Assembly (NCBI RefSeq): GCF_014650035.1 | Contig: NZ_BMUE01000022.1 | Location: 25,829-89,828 of the forward strand | Length of the DNA stretch: 64,000 bases | Direction of reading: 5' to 3' | From: Streptomyces lucensis JCM 4490 | GTDB taxonomy: Bacteria; Actinomycetota; Actinomycetes; Streptomycetales; Streptomycetaceae | Shown: positions 34,966-44,717 of the stretch, in pieces | How the letters are laid out: every line of letters starts with the position of its first letter | Position numbering within the stretch: position 1 is the stretch's first letter | Translations under genes and position numbers: made by a program | The notes under the pieces: model-generated | What the model was told of the DNA's origin: nothing | The model's database searches: none | The model's input: only the letters and a program-made list of their open reading frames with translations

Positions 34966-35766
34966 ATGAATGCCCGCACCGAGCCTGAAGAGGCGCAGGC
35001 GGAGCTGGACGCGACCGTCCGGCCGCCGCTCCTACGCGAGTTCCTGCTGGTCGCAGGCCTCTTCCTCGTCTACAAGCTCGGACGGCGGCTCGCCACCGGC
35101 CACACCGGGGACGCCTTCCGCAACGCCCGCCGGATCTGGGACCTCGAACGGGCGGTGCACCTGCCCGCCGAGACCGGCGTGCAGTCCGCGCTGCTGCACG
35201 GCGGCATACCCGTCCACCTGGCGAACACCTACTACGCGACGGTGCACTTCCCGGCCACGCTGCTCTTCCTGGTCTGGCTCTACGTCAGGCGGCCCGCCCA
35301 CTACATATGGGCGCGCCGGGTCCTCGCCGTGGTCACCGCGGCCGCCCTGGTACTGCCGTTCACGTTGCCGCTGGCCCCGCCGCGGATGCTGACCGGCACG
35401 GGCCTGGTGGACACCGGACGGATCTACGGCCCGTCCGTGTACGGCCCGCCGGCCGACGACCACCTGTCCAACCAGTTCGCGGCGATGCCCTCCCTGCACT
35501 TCGGCTGGGCGCTGATGGTGGCGGTCGGCCTGATCGCGGCCACCCGGTCCCGGTGGCGCGCGCTGTGGCTGCTGCACCCGCTGATCACCCTGCTGGTGAT
35601 CGTGGGTACGGCGAACCACTACTGGCTCGACGCGATCGCCGCGACGGCCATGCTCGGCCTCTCCCTCGCCGTCGTCCACCCGCCGCGGCGCACGGCCGGC
35701 CCCGTGGACCGCGGTTCGCGGCGGCTCGCCCCCGACACCTCCGTGCCGGTCGGAGCGGGCCGATGA
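34966..35766 (+). CDS. PAP2-family membrane phosphatase / inositol phosphotransferase-like
   Basis: 266-aa polytopic membrane protein with about six helices. The PAP2 (AUR1-like) signature is split as usual: an early RRIWDLERAVHLP block, AMPSLHFGWALMVAVG with the catalytic His of the SLH motif, and GTANHYWLDAIAATAML with the second His-Asp pair. This subgroup acts on lipid phosphates or transfers phospho-inositol/lipid head groups. Start ATG 34966. The next gene overlaps its stop by four bases (ATGA), so the two are translationally coupled. It is headed by the 16-bp operator array. Confidence 0.88.
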   Translation: MNARTEPEEAQAELDATVRPPLLREFLLVAGLFLVYKLGRRLATGHTGDAFRNARRIWDLERAVHLPAETGVQSALLHGGIPVHLANTYYATVHFPATLLFLVWLYVRRPAHYIWARRVLAVVTAAALVLPFTLPLAPPRMLTGTGLVDTGRIYGPSVYGPPADDHLSNQFAAMPSLHFGWALMVAVGLIAATRSRWRALWLLHPLITLLVIVGTANHYWLDAIAATAMLGLSLAVVHPPRRTAGPVDRGSRRLAPDTSVPVGAGR

Positions 35767-36734
35767 GCGCCGCCACGCTGGTCGCCGTCGGCCTGTCACT
35801 GATCTCGGCCGTCGCCTACGCGCTGGCCGCCGTGGCCCAGGAACGCCTCGCCTCCCGCGGCCCCGGCGCCGGCCTGCCGCGGCTGCTGCGCACGGGCGCC
35901 TGGTGGTCGGCGGTCGGCCTGAACGCGGCCGGGGCCCTGCTGCACGTCGTCGCCCTCGAGTACGGCCCCCTGACCGTCGTCCAGCCGCTGGGCGCGCTCA
36001 CCCTCGTCGCGGCCGTGCCGCTCGGGGCGCGGGCGGCCGGGCGGCGGGTCAGCGGTACGGAGTGGCGCGGTACGGCGCTGACGCTGCTCGGGCTCGCCGT
36101 GCTGCTGGTCGCCGCCTCGGGCCCGGCGCCCACCCGGGTGCTGTCGCTGCCCGGGGCCGTGGCGGTCGCCGGTACGACCGCCGCCGTGATCGGCGTGCTG
36201 TCCCGGCCCGGCGCCCGGCCCGGCCTGCGGCACGCGACCGCGTCCGGGTTCGCCTCCGGTGTCGCCTCGGCGCTGACCCAGACGGTGACCGTCGCGGCCA
36301 CGAACCGTTCCGGGCCGGTGCCCGGGATCGAGGTGATCGTGGTCGCCGCACTGGTCGCCGCGTTCGCCGCCTGCGGGCTGCTGCTGTCGCAGACGGCCTA
36401 CCGCGGCGGGCTCGGCGGTCCGCTGGCCGTGGTCACCCTGGCCAATCCGGTGGCCGCCGCGGTGATCGGCCTGACCCTGCTCGGGCAGGGTTTGCGGGGC
36501 GGCGCCGCCGGTGTGCTGCTGGCGCTGGCCGGAGCGGGCCTGGCCGCCCGGGGTGTGGTCCTGCTGACCCGCGCGGCCCCCGCACCGGAGCCCGCCGGCG
36601 AGCCCGCGGAGTCCGGGGTGCGCGACGAGCACCCCGTCGCGGCGGTGCTGGCGTTGCGGGGCACGGCGGCGACCGCCGAACCGGCGCTGGTGCCGCGGCG
36701 ACCGGAGCGGCCGGGACACCTCACGGCGCTGTGA
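35763..36734 (+). CDS. DMT superfamily (EamA-like) transporter
   Basis: 323-aa membrane protein with about ten hydrophobic helices arranged as two five-helix halves. The first half contains ALEYGPLTVVQPLGALTLVAAVPLG and the second GGPLAVVTLANPVAAAVIGLTLLGQG, the repeated motif of the drug/metabolite transporter superfamily. A hydrophilic C-terminal tail of about 55 residues (Pro/Ala/Glu-rich) is cytoplasmic. The start codon overlaps the PAP2 stop (ATGA at 35763-35766), so the proteins are made together. A linked role in lipid or envelope metabolite export under TetR control is inference. A bidirectional hairpin follows. Confidence 0.88.
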   Translation: MSAATLVAVGLSLISAVAYALAAVAQERLASRGPGAGLPRLLRTGAWWSAVGLNAAGALLHVVALEYGPLTVVQPLGALTLVAAVPLGARAAGRRVSGTEWRGTALTLLGLAVLLVAASGPAPTRVLSLPGAVAVAGTTAAVIGVLSRPGARPGLRHATASGFASGVASALTQTVTVAATNRSGPVPGIEVIVVAALVAAFAACGLLLSQTAYRGGLGGPLAVVTLANPVAAAVIGLTLLGQGLRGGAAGVLLALAGAGLAARGVVLLTRAAPAPEPAGEPAESGVRDEHPVAAVLALRGTAATAEPALVPRRPERPGHLTAL

Positions 36735-36741
36735 GGGCACA

Positions 36742-36790
36742 CGACGGCGGCCGGTGCACGGTGGTTCTCCGCGTGCACCCGCCGCCGTCG
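36742..36790. terminator. Extended hairpin between convergent genes
   Basis: Outer arms CGACGGCGGC/GCCGCCGTCG (36742-36751, 36781-36790) and inner arms GGTGCACG/CGTGCACC with one opposed mismatch. Strong two-way terminator candidate. Confidence 0.82.
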
Positions 36791-36812
36791 CCGTGTTTGA
36801 CCGGACTGCCGG

Positions 36813-37661
36813 TCAGCCCCAGCCGCGCGCGTCCTGCTTGAGGGCGGTGTCGACGGTCAGGGCCGTCGCCACGACCAGGCTCAGCAGCGGTTCGGGCAGC
36901 TGGTAGTGGATCTGCAGGACGTAGTTGTCCGCCGTGGTGAACAGCGTCTTGGCGAGGCCTTCCCACGTCTTGGTGATCCGCGCGACCTCGTTGTCCGCGT
37001 GGTCGACGATGGCGAAGTTCCAGGCCCGCCAGTTCTCCGCCTTGATCGCGCCGACCTGCTGGCCGTTCGCGGTCATCGCGAAGTTGATCTTCCCGATCAT
37101 GTTCTTCTGGACGATCTCGCCGACCGGCGATCCGTCCGGGCGGGTCACGATCACCCGGGACTTGAAGATCTTCGCGGGGCGGGTCAGCAGCAGCTGCGGC
37201 TGGCCGTAGGCGTCGCGGATCTCCAGCTTGTGGGTGAGGAACTGGTCGAGGCTGGAGACGAAGCGCAGGATCTTCCTGAGCACCCCCTGGCCGACCTGGG
37301 TGACCGAGCCGATCTCCCGGCCGTTCTGATCCATGACCTTGTACTCGTTGGTCAGCTCGATCAGCTTGGCCTTCTGGTTCACGACCAGGACGGGCTCGGT
37401 GAACAGGGTGCCGCCGCCGGGGCCGGCCGCGACGCCCGCCTGCTGCTGCACCTGGCGCTGCACCTTGGCGTCGGGCGCCTGCTGCTGCGGGATGTGCGCG
37501 GCGGGCTGCTGGGGAGCGGCCTGCGGCGGGACCTGACCGGCGCCCTGCTGCGCCGGGTTGGTGTGCTCGGTCCACTGGGTTCCGTCCCAGTAGCGGAGCG
37601 TCTGGGCTGCCCCGTGCGGATCGGGGTACCAGCCTGCAGGAGTGTTCGATTGCGTGGTCAC
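36813..37661 (-). CDS. DUF2510 plus LURP-one/scramblase-like domain protein
   Basis: 282-aa soluble protein. An N-terminal DUF2510 module (PAGWYPDPHGAAQTLRYWDG) leads into a Pro/Gln-rich linker (residues 40-75) and a C-terminal 190-residue beta-barrel of the LURP-one/phospholipid scramblase type. The barrel contains EPVLVVNQKAKLIELTNEY, GQPQLLLTRPAKIFKSRVIV and VARITKTWEGLAKTLFTTADNYVL, with a hydrophobic C-terminal helix PLLSLVVATALTVDTAL. Start ATG 37661. It shares the DUF2510 module with the protein at 32953, a module usually joined to membrane functions. Scramblase activity in bacteria is unproved. Confidence 0.87.
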   Translation of the reverse strand: MTTQSNTPAGWYPDPHGAAQTLRYWDGTQWTEHTNPAQQGAGQVPPQAAPQQPAAHIPQQQAPDAKVQRQVQQQAGVAAGPGGGTLFTEPVLVVNQKAKLIELTNEYKVMDQNGREIGSVTQVGQGVLRKILRFVSSLDQFLTHKLEIRDAYGQPQLLLTRPAKIFKSRVIVTRPDGSPVGEIVQKNMIGKINFAMTANGQQVGAIKAENWRAWNFAIVDHADNEVARITKTWEGLAKTLFTTADNYVLQIHYQLPEPLLSLVVATALTVDTALKQDARGWG

Positions 37662-37727
37662 CGGGGCACACTACCCTGATGTGCCCGGTACCTGACCAGC
37701 CTGAACGGAACGGTCTTCATCGCCCGT

Positions 37728-39776
37728 TCACTCCGTCACGATCGCCGGGTCGCTGACGCCGGGCAGCCCGTTCTCCACATGTCCGGCGAATCGGCGTGAA
37801 AAGGCCGCGTCGGCCTCACAGGTGACGGTCAGGTCGTACCAGCGCCCGCTCTCCGCGAGGCCGACGGCGTGCCGCACGGTGGCCCCGGGCCGCACGCCCA
37901 CCACGAGCGGCCGGCCGCCGTAACCGTTCGTCACCTTCAGCCGCGCCGTGCCGGAACCGCTGTTGGTGAAGGCCAGTTCTAGCCGGTCGCCGGCGTGCCG
38001 GGCGGTGACCTCGGGGCCCGCGGTCCCGCCCCGGCCCCGGAAGACGCGCAGGAAGCCGTTCGGGCCGTGGACGGCGAGGTCGTAGACGCCCGCGGAGCAG
38101 GCCGGGTCCCAGGTGTCGGAGACGGTCTTGCCGGCCTCGGTGGTGTAGCTCCAGGGACCGTCGGTGCGGTTGCCCGCGGTGACGAGGAAGGCCGCGCCGG
38201 CCCGCGCGCCCGAGGCGAAGGTGAGCGTGTACTTGCCGGTGGCGGTGTCCATCGAACCGTCCACCGCGGGCGCGTACTTCAGCGGGCGGGTGGGCCGGCT
38301 GCCGCGCTCCTGCCGGGGCAGTGAGGGGGTGGCGGGCGGGGTGGGCACGTAGTCGGGGTGGCGGGCGCGGTCCGGCGGCCGGTAGCCGGCCGTGGACGGC
38401 AGCGCGGCCGGCCGGGTGTCCTTGCGGGAGAAGTCGAAGGCGCTGGTCAGATCGCCGCAGACGGTGCGCCGCCACGGCGAGACGTTCGGCTCGTGCACAC
38501 CGAAGCGGCGCTCGATGAACCGGATGATCGAGGTGTGGTCGAACGTCTCGGAGCAGACGTAACCGCCCTTGCTCCAAGGGGAGACGACCAGCATCGGCAC
38601 GCGCTGGCCGAGTCCGTAGGGACCGGCCGGGTGAGCGGCGTCGCCCCGGAACAGGTCGAGCGAGGGGTCGACGGTCGACCTGCCCTGGGCGGCGGAGGCC
38701 GGCGGGAAGGGCGGGACGACGTGGTCGAAGAAGCCGTCGTTCTCGTCATAGGTGAGGAACAGTGCGGTCCTGCCCCACACCTCGGGGTCCGAGGTGAGCG
38801 CGTCCAGGACCTGCGCGATGTACCAGGCGCCGTAGTTGGCGGGCCAGTTCGGGTGCTCGGTGAAGGCCTCGGGGGCGACGATCCAGGAGACCTGCGGCAG
38901 CCTGCCGGAGGTGACGTCCGCCCTGAGCCGGTCGAAGAAGCCCTCGCCCTTGCGCGCGTCCGTGCCGGTGCGGGCCTTGTCGTACAGCGGGTCACCGGGC
39001 TTGGCGTCGCGGTACTGGTCGAAGTAGAGCAGGGAGTTGTCGCCGTAGTTCCCCCGATAGGCGTCGTCGATCCAGCCCCAGCCGCCGTTCGCGTCCAGCC
39101 CGTCGCCGACGTCCTGGTAGATCTTCCAGGAGACGCCGGCCCGCTCCAGGCGCTCCGGGTACGTCGTCCAGCCGTAGCCCGCCTCCTCGTTGCCGAGGAC
39201 CGGGCCGCCGCCCTTGCCGTCGTTGCCGGTGTGACCCGTCCACATGTAGTAGCGGTTGGGGTCGGTTGAGCCGATGAACGAGCAGTGGTAGGCGTCGCAG
39301 ATGGTGAAGGCGTCGGCGAGCGCGTAGTGGAACGGGATGTCGTGCCGGTTCAGGTAGGCCATCGTCGTCGCGGACTTGGCGGGCACCCACTTGTCGTACC
39401 TGCCGCCGTTGAAGGCGGCGTGCCCGTCGTTCCAGCCGTGCGGCAGGTCCTGGAGGAAGGCCAGGCCGAGGTCGTCGGCTTCCGGGTGGAAGGGGAGGAC
39501 GTCCCGCGTGCCGTCGGACTGCTTCCAGACGGACCTGCCGTTCTGGGTGACGGGGCGCGGGTCGCCGAAGCCCCGGACTCCGCGCAGCGAGCCGAAGTAG
39601 TGGTCGAAGGAACGGTTCTCCTGCATCAGGACGACGATGTGCTCGACATCGTCCAGCGAACCCGTGCGGCGGTGGGCGGGCAGGGCCGCCGCGCGCTGGA
39701 TGCTGCCGGACAGCGCCGTGAACGCCGTGGTGGCTCCCGCGAGCTGGAGGAAGCGCCGACGATTTGCTTCGGGCAT
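37728..39776 (-). CDS. Tat-exported phospholipase C (phosphocholine-specific type)
   Basis: 682-aa secreted phosphoesterase of the acid-phosphatase/PLC family, cleaving phosphatidylcholine or related head groups. A twin-arginine signal (NRRRFLQLAG, then a hydrophobic run and cut after RAA) starts at ATG 39776. The catalytic domain has VEHIVVLMQENRSFDHYFG (metal Glu-Asn and nucleophile region), HCSFIGSTDPNRYYMWTG, FLTYDENDGFFDHVVPP and HTSIIRFIERRFGV. From about residue 490, two beta domains of the PLC C-terminal type follow. Length and domain order match the non-hemolytic Streptomyces PLCs. Monocistronic. These genes are often under phosphate control, but I found no convincing PHO box. Confidence 0.93.
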   Translation of the reverse strand: MPEANRRRFLQLAGATTAFTALSGSIQRAAALPAHRRTGSLDDVEHIVVLMQENRSFDHYFGSLRGVRGFGDPRPVTQNGRSVWKQSDGTRDVLPFHPEADDLGLAFLQDLPHGWNDGHAAFNGGRYDKWVPAKSATTMAYLNRHDIPFHYALADAFTICDAYHCSFIGSTDPNRYYMWTGHTGNDGKGGGPVLGNEEAGYGWTTYPERLERAGVSWKIYQDVGDGLDANGGWGWIDDAYRGNYGDNSLLYFDQYRDAKPGDPLYDKARTGTDARKGEGFFDRLRADVTSGRLPQVSWIVAPEAFTEHPNWPANYGAWYIAQVLDALTSDPEVWGRTALFLTYDENDGFFDHVVPPFPPASAAQGRSTVDPSLDLFRGDAAHPAGPYGLGQRVPMLVVSPWSKGGYVCSETFDHTSIIRFIERRFGVHEPNVSPWRRTVCGDLTSAFDFSRKDTRPAALPSTAGYRPPDRARHPDYVPTPPATPSLPRQERGSRPTRPLKYAPAVDGSMDTATGKYTLTFASGARAGAAFLVTAGNRTDGPWSYTTEAGKTVSDTWDPACSAGVYDLAVHGPNGFLRVFRGRGGTAGPEVTARHAGDRLELAFTNSGSGTARLKVTNGYGGRPLVVGVRPGATVRHAVGLAESGRWYDLTVTCEADAAFSRRFAGHVENGLPGVSDPAIVTE

Positions 39777-39971
39777 GCGTGAGGATCCTCTCTCCCTGAC
39801 GTGCGCGTTGCCGCCGGCCGGCACAAGCCGCGCGCAGCGAGTGTTCCAAGAGCAGCGAACGTCAGGGAAGGGTACGGTGGCGCCTCCGTGAAACCCGGCG
39901 GTCCGTGCGGTGCGGCGTGCCGTTCGCCGGCCACGGCCGGGTGCGGACCGTGACCGGCGACCGGGCCCGCG

Positions 39972-42144
39972 TCAGGAGCCGGAATACGCCTCGACCTCAC
40001 TGAACTGCCCGGCCGGCCAGCCCGTGTTGGCACTGACGGTCAGGCGCAGATGGCGCAGGTTCGTGCCGCTCGGCAGGGACACCGTCGCGGTGTTGCCGGT
40101 GGCCGGGTCGAAGCGGTAGCCCTGGGGGCCCACCACCGTGGAGAAGTGCGAGCCGTCCGTGCTGCCGAGCACGGTGATGGTCTGGGTGCGGGCGCCCCAG
40201 GCCGGGGACGGGGGCAGCTTCAGCACGAGCCGGCGCACGGCGTAGGCGGAGCCGAGGTCGACGGTCCAGGACTGCGGCAAGGCGTTGTTGGACGACTCCC
40301 AGTAGGTGCTCGCGTCGCCGTCGACCGCCTTGCCGGGCGTGTAGACGTCCTGGGAGCCGGTCGCGGTGGCCGGGCGGCCCTTGGCCAGGTTGCGGCCCGG
40401 GTCGGGGTCGGGGTTGCCCTCGCCGGGCCGGGGCCAGGTGGAGCAGTCCGCCCAGGTGCTGGACCAGCCGGAGTTGCCGCCTCCGTCGGTGAGCGTGAAG
40501 GAGCCGGAGTTCGCCGGGTACGGGCAGTTGTAGACACCGGCCGCGCCGACCTGGGCGGCGGTGACGTTCCGGAAGGTGGCCGCGCCCTGGGCCTCCGCCT
40601 GGACGACGACCGTTCCGGTGTTCCGCACGGTCGCGCCGGTCACGCTGACGCCCCGCACCGGGTGTCCCCGCCCGCCGCCGGAGACGAACTCGAAGGCGCT
40701 GTAGGGGCTGTCCGTGATGGTGGTGTCGGTGATGTCGACGGTGGCGTTGACGGCGCTGTCGTAGGAGTCGACCCGCAGGGCGCCCATCGGATGGTTCCAG
40801 TTGGGGTTCATCGCCCCGGTCCGCACCAGTGTGTTGCCGTCGACCGTGATGGTGCCGGACAGCGGGAAGAACGGGTCGAGGAACTTCTGGTTGGAGATCG
40901 CGATGCCGCTGCCGAGGGCGTTGGTGTCGGAGACGAGGTTGTTCCGCACCGTGATGTCCGTGCCGCCGTAGACGGCGATGCCGTTGGCGAGGTTGGGCTG
41001 CGAGATCGTGTTGTTCTCGAAGCTGGAGTCGGTGTCCGGGGAGTACAGCGACCACATGGCGAGGGAGTCGTCGCCCTGGTTGCGCAGGAAGTTGTTGCGT
41101 ACGCGGACGCCCTTGGCCGTGCCGTTGAGGTTGAGGCCGTCGGCGGTGGTGTCGAGGATGCGGCTGTTCTCCACCACCAGGTTGTCGTTGGGTCAGCCAC
41201 AGCCCGACCTTGAGGTGCTGGAGCCACATGCCGGAGACGGACGAGCCGGGGCCGAGGGAGCCGTTGACGAAGTTGTCCGGGCTGGAGTCGACGCGCTCGG
41301 TGACCTCGCCGATCACCGCGAAGTCCTTGATGTGGACGTTCCCGGAGGAGCTGGCCTGGTCGATGAAGCGGGAGGTGTGGACGACCGAGTACCAGCTGCC
41401 GGCGCCCTGGAGGGTGACGTTCTGGACGCCGCTGAGGGAGGACGTGACGCGGTAGTCGCCGGGCGGGATCCAGACCGTTCCGCCCCGGGCGGCGGCGATC
41501 GCGTCCCGGAAGGCCTGGGTGGAGTCGCCGTCGCCGCTCGGGTCGGCGCCCTTGGAGACGACGGACACCGATCCGGCGGGCTGGGTGGCCGCCCCGTCGA
41601 CCTGCTCGAAGTCGGCGACGTCCACGGTGACCTGGGTGCCGGTGGACTCCACGGCCACCTTGTCGCCGGCCTGGACGTTCCGGCCGAGCAGCAGCCGGGC
41701 GTTGTCGAAGAAGTGGTGCGTCCGGGCGCCGGCGATCCATCCCGTGTCCACGTACGAGTACTTGGAGGTCACCGGGATGGTCCTGGAGATCCTGTCGCCG
41801 TTCACGTACACGTTCAGCGAGCCGGACTGGCCGTCCGGGACGCTGTAGGCGATGTTCACGGCATCGGCGGCGCGCGGCACCGTGAACTGCACCCGCTGGC
41901 CGGAGGTGAGCCGCACGGCCTGCCGGCCGGAGGCCTCCGAGGCGAGGGTTCCCTGGGTGTAGTCGGGGCCGATCTTCGTACCGTCGGTCGTCGCGGACTC
42001 CGCCTCCACCGAGGCGAAGGGGAGTGTCGCGCCGGCGGCCGCGTGGGCCGCCGGGGCGACGGTGACGAGCAGGCCCGCGGCGAGGGCGACGACCGCCCCG
42101 ATGGCCGGCATGCGCCTGACGTGTCTGGCGGTGCTGCTGTGCAT
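39972..42144 (-). pseudogene. GH87-like secreted alpha-1,3-glucanase/mycodextranase, frameshifted by one base
   Basis: From ATG 42144: a signal peptide (VVALAAGLLVTVAPAAHA), then a CBM35-like module (FASVEAESATTDGTKIG to ADFEQVDG). A right-handed beta-helix follows (VQNVTLQGAGSWYSVVHTS, later NNFLRNQGDDSLAMWSLY) and a C-terminal F5/8-type discoidin module (NLAKGRPATATGSQ to the stop). The frame breaks near 41190-41192: after LKVGLWLT the frame is lost, and one frame over it resumes NDNLVVENSRILDTTADG. One extra G in a three-G run (GTTGGGTCAG on the plus strand) accounts for it; removing it gives 723 aa. It lies 53 bases behind the GH13 gene in the alpha-glucan operon, so it was probably the extracellular depolymerase. 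GH87 rather than GH28/55 is by domain layout. Confidence 0.8.
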
Positions 42145-42197
42145 GTGCTGATCCCTTCGTGGTGGGGGTGCTGGGGACAGCTGTGCGTGCGGTCGGC

Positions 42198-43805
42198 TCA
42201 GGCCAGCAGCCAGGCCGCCGTGTCCTGCGGCAGCCGGCCGGCGTGGTCCAGCGGGCCACTGCTGAGCAGGAGCCGGGAGTGGGCGGGAAGACCGGCGGGC
42301 GTGGGGGCGAGGTTCACCACGCACAGCGCGCCGCCCGCGCGGGCGAAGGCGAGGACGCCGTCGGGGGCCGGCAGCCAGGTCAGGGGACCGTCGCCGAAGA
42401 CGGGGCGGGCGGCGATGGCCTCGCGGTACAGGGAGAGCATGGACTGCGGGTCGTCCTGCTGCCGGTCGACCGCGTAGGAAGGCCAGTCGGGCGGCTGCGG
42501 CAGCCACGGCTCCCGCTGGGAACCGAATCCCGCGTACGGCAGGCCGGCGGCCCACGGCAGGGGCACCCGGCAGCCGTCGCGGCCGGGGTCGGCGCCCCCC
42601 GACCGGAAGTGCATCGGGTCCTGGATGCGGGCGGCCGGGACGGCTGCCTCCGGCAGGCCCAGTTCCTCCCCCTGGTACAGGTACACCGAGCCGGGCAGCG
42701 CCAGCGACAGCAGGGCGGCCGCGCGAGCCCTGCGGGTGCCGAGCGCCAGGTCCGTCGGGGTGCCGAAGGCCTTGGCGGCGAAGTCGAAGGCGGTGTCCTC
42801 GCGGCCGTACCGGGTGACCGTGCGGGTGACGTCGTGGTTGCACAGCACCCAGGTGGCCGGGGCCCCGACGGGGGCGTGCTCGGCGAGCGTGGCGTCGATC
42901 GAGTCGCGCAGCCGGCCGGCGTCCCAGGGGCAGGACAGGAAGGAGAAGTTGAAGGCGGTGTGGAGTTCGTCGGGGCGCAGGTACCGGGCGAAGCGCACGG
43001 GGTCGGGGAGCCAGACCTCGCCGACGAACACGCCGTCGTGGGCGTCGGCGACCGCCCGCCAGGAACGGTAGACGTCGTGGAGTTCGTCGCGGTCGACGAA
43101 CGGGTGGGGGTGCGGGTGCGCGGCGAGGTCGGGCAGGTCCGGGTCCTTGGCGAGCAGGGCCGCCGAGTCGACGCGGACGCCGGCCACGCCCCGCTCGAAC
43201 CAGAACCGCAGGATGTCCTCGTGTTCCCGGCGGACGGCCGGGTGGGCCCAGTTGAGGTCCGGCTGTTCCGGGGTGAACAGGTGCAGGTACCAGTCGCCGT
43301 CGGGCAGCCGTGTCCAGACCGGTTCGGTGGAGCCGGCGAACTGCGACGGCCAGTCGTTGGGCGGGAGTTCGCCGCGCGCGCCGCGGCCGGGCCGGAAGTG
43401 GAACAGCTCGCGCTCGGGACTGCCGGGGCCGGCGGCGAGGGCGGCCCGGAACCAGGGGTGCTGGTCGGACACGTGGTTGGGCACGATGTCGACGATGGTC
43501 CGGATGCCCGACTCGCGGGCCTCGGCGATGAGTTTCTCCGCCTCGTCGAGGGTGCCGAAGGCCGGGTCGACCGTGCGGTAGTCGGCGACGTCGTAGCCGC
43601 CGTCCTTCATGGGTGACAGGTACCAGGGGTTGAACCACAGGGCGTCCACGCCGAGCCGGGCCAGGTACGGCAGTCGTGCGCGGACGCCCGCGAGGTCCCC
43701 GGTGCCGTCGCCGTCGCCGTCCGCGAAGCTGCGGACGTACACCTGGTAGATGACGGCCGAGCGCCACCAGTCGCGGTCGTTCGGGGCATGGGTGGGCTGT
43801 CCCAC
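42198..43805 (-). CDS. GH13 alpha-glucosidase
   Basis: 535-aa cytoplasmic glycoside hydrolase of family 13, releasing glucose from alpha-linked oligosaccharides. The (beta/alpha)8 barrel shows AVIYQVYVRSFADGDGDGTG, the calcium-like and substrate loop DIVPNHVSDQHPWF, the nucleophile Asp213 in GVRVDSAAL, the acid/base Glu263 in VGEVWLPD and Asp325 in LCNHDVTR. No signal peptide. The start is GTG 43805, 33 bases after the end of the permease gene upstream. With the binding protein and two permeases it forms an import-and-hydrolyse system whose substrate would be the oligosaccharides freed by the downstream secreted glucanase (inference). Confidence 0.93.
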   Translation of the reverse strand: MGQPTHAPNDRDWWRSAVIYQVYVRSFADGDGDGTGDLAGVRARLPYLARLGVDALWFNPWYLSPMKDGGYDVADYRTVDPAFGTLDEAEKLIAEARESGIRTIVDIVPNHVSDQHPWFRAALAAGPGSPERELFHFRPGRGARGELPPNDWPSQFAGSTEPVWTRLPDGDWYLHLFTPEQPDLNWAHPAVRREHEDILRFWFERGVAGVRVDSAALLAKDPDLPDLAAHPHPHPFVDRDELHDVYRSWRAVADAHDGVFVGEVWLPDPVRFARYLRPDELHTAFNFSFLSCPWDAGRLRDSIDATLAEHAPVGAPATWVLCNHDVTRTVTRYGREDTAFDFAAKAFGTPTDLALGTRRARAAALLSLALPGSVYLYQGEELGLPEAAVPAARIQDPMHFRSGGADPGRDGCRVPLPWAAGLPYAGFGSQREPWLPQPPDWPSYAVDRQQDDPQSMLSLYREAIAARPVFGDGPLTWLPAPDGVLAFARAGGALCVVNLAPTPAGLPAHSRLLLSSGPLDHAGRLPQDTAAWLLA

Positions 43806-43838
43806 TGGGCTTGCCTTTCTGTGGACGGGGCGCCTGCG

Positions 43839-44717
43839 TCAGCCCTTGGTGCTGCCCGCGCCGATCCCGGCGATGATGTGCCGCTGGAAGACGAGGAACA
43901 GCGCGACCATCGGGATGCTGGCGATCACCATCGCGGCGATGAGCACGGTGAGCTGGATGTTCTGCGACAGCTGGACCAGTGCCACGCTGATCGGCTGCTT
44001 GCCGGTGTCGGAGAAGACCATGAGCGGCCACAGGAAGTCCTGCCAGACGGCGACCAGCGCGAAGATCGAGACCACGCCGAGGACCGGCCGGGACATGGGC
44101 AGCACCACCGACCACAGGATGCGCAGCTTCCCGGCGCCGTCGATCTCGGCGGCCTCCAGGACCTCGCGCGGCAGCTGGTCGAAGAAGCGCTTGAGCAGGT
44201 AGAGGTTGAAGGCGTTGGCGACGGCCGGCAGCCAGATGGCCAGGGGGGCGTTGAGCAGGCTGGTGTGCAGGAGCGGCAGGTCCGCGACGGTCAGGTACTT
44301 CGGCACGACCAGGGCCTGCGCCGGGACCATGAGGGTGGCGAGGATGCCGCCGAGGATCACCTTGCCGAACACCGGCTGCAGCTTGGACAGGGCGTAGGCG
44401 GCGGCCGTGCAGAACACCAGCTGGAAGGCCCAGGCGCCGGCCGCCTGCACGACCGTGTTCTCCAGGTGCCGCGGGAGCTCCATCAGGTCCCAGGCGTCGC
44501 GGTAGCCGCCGGCGTGCCAGTGCTCGGGCAGCAGGGTCGGCGGGGTCCGCGCCACCTCGTCCGGGGACTTCGTCGCACCGGTCACCATCCAGTAGACCGG
44601 GAAGAGGAAGGCGAGCGTGAACAGGACGACGACGGCGGTGAAGACCGTCCAGTAGACGGCCCTGCCGCGCGGGCGGGCGAGGGCGGCCGGGGAGACGAGG
44701 GTGCGGGTGCTGCTCAT
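43839..44717 (-). CDS. Carbohydrate ABC transporter permease (MalG-like)
   Basis: 292-aa inner-membrane permease with six predicted helices and the EAA loop EVLEAAEIDGAGKLRILWSVVLP that docks the ATPase. The N-terminal tail is short and followed by TVFTAVVVLFTLAFLFPVYWM. The start ATG (44717) overlaps the stop of the first permease gene by four bases, so translation is coupled. No ATPase gene is in the operon. In Streptomyces such sugar systems commonly share the ATPase MsiK encoded elsewhere. Confidence 0.93.
   Translation of the reverse strand: MSSTRTLVSPAALARPRGRAVYWTVFTAVVVLFTLAFLFPVYWMVTGATKSPDEVARTPPTLLPEHWHAGGYRDAWDLMELPRHLENTVVQAAGAWAFQLVFCTAAAYALSKLQPVFGKVILGGILATLMVPAQALVVPKYLTVADLPLLHTSLLNAPLAIWLPAVANAFNLYLLKRFFDQLPREVLEAAEIDGAGKLRILWSVVLPMSRPVLGVVSIFALVAVWQDFLWPLMVFSDTGKQPISVALVQLSQNIQLTVLIAAMVIASIPMVALFLVFQRHIIAGIGAGSTKG

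Noticed and set aside
39997..44115. 1372-codon minus-strand frame across glucanase, GH13 and permease genes
   Set aside because: Only its middle part (the N-terminal half of the glucanase) is real; the rest is out-of-frame shadow of genes with clear motifs in other frames.
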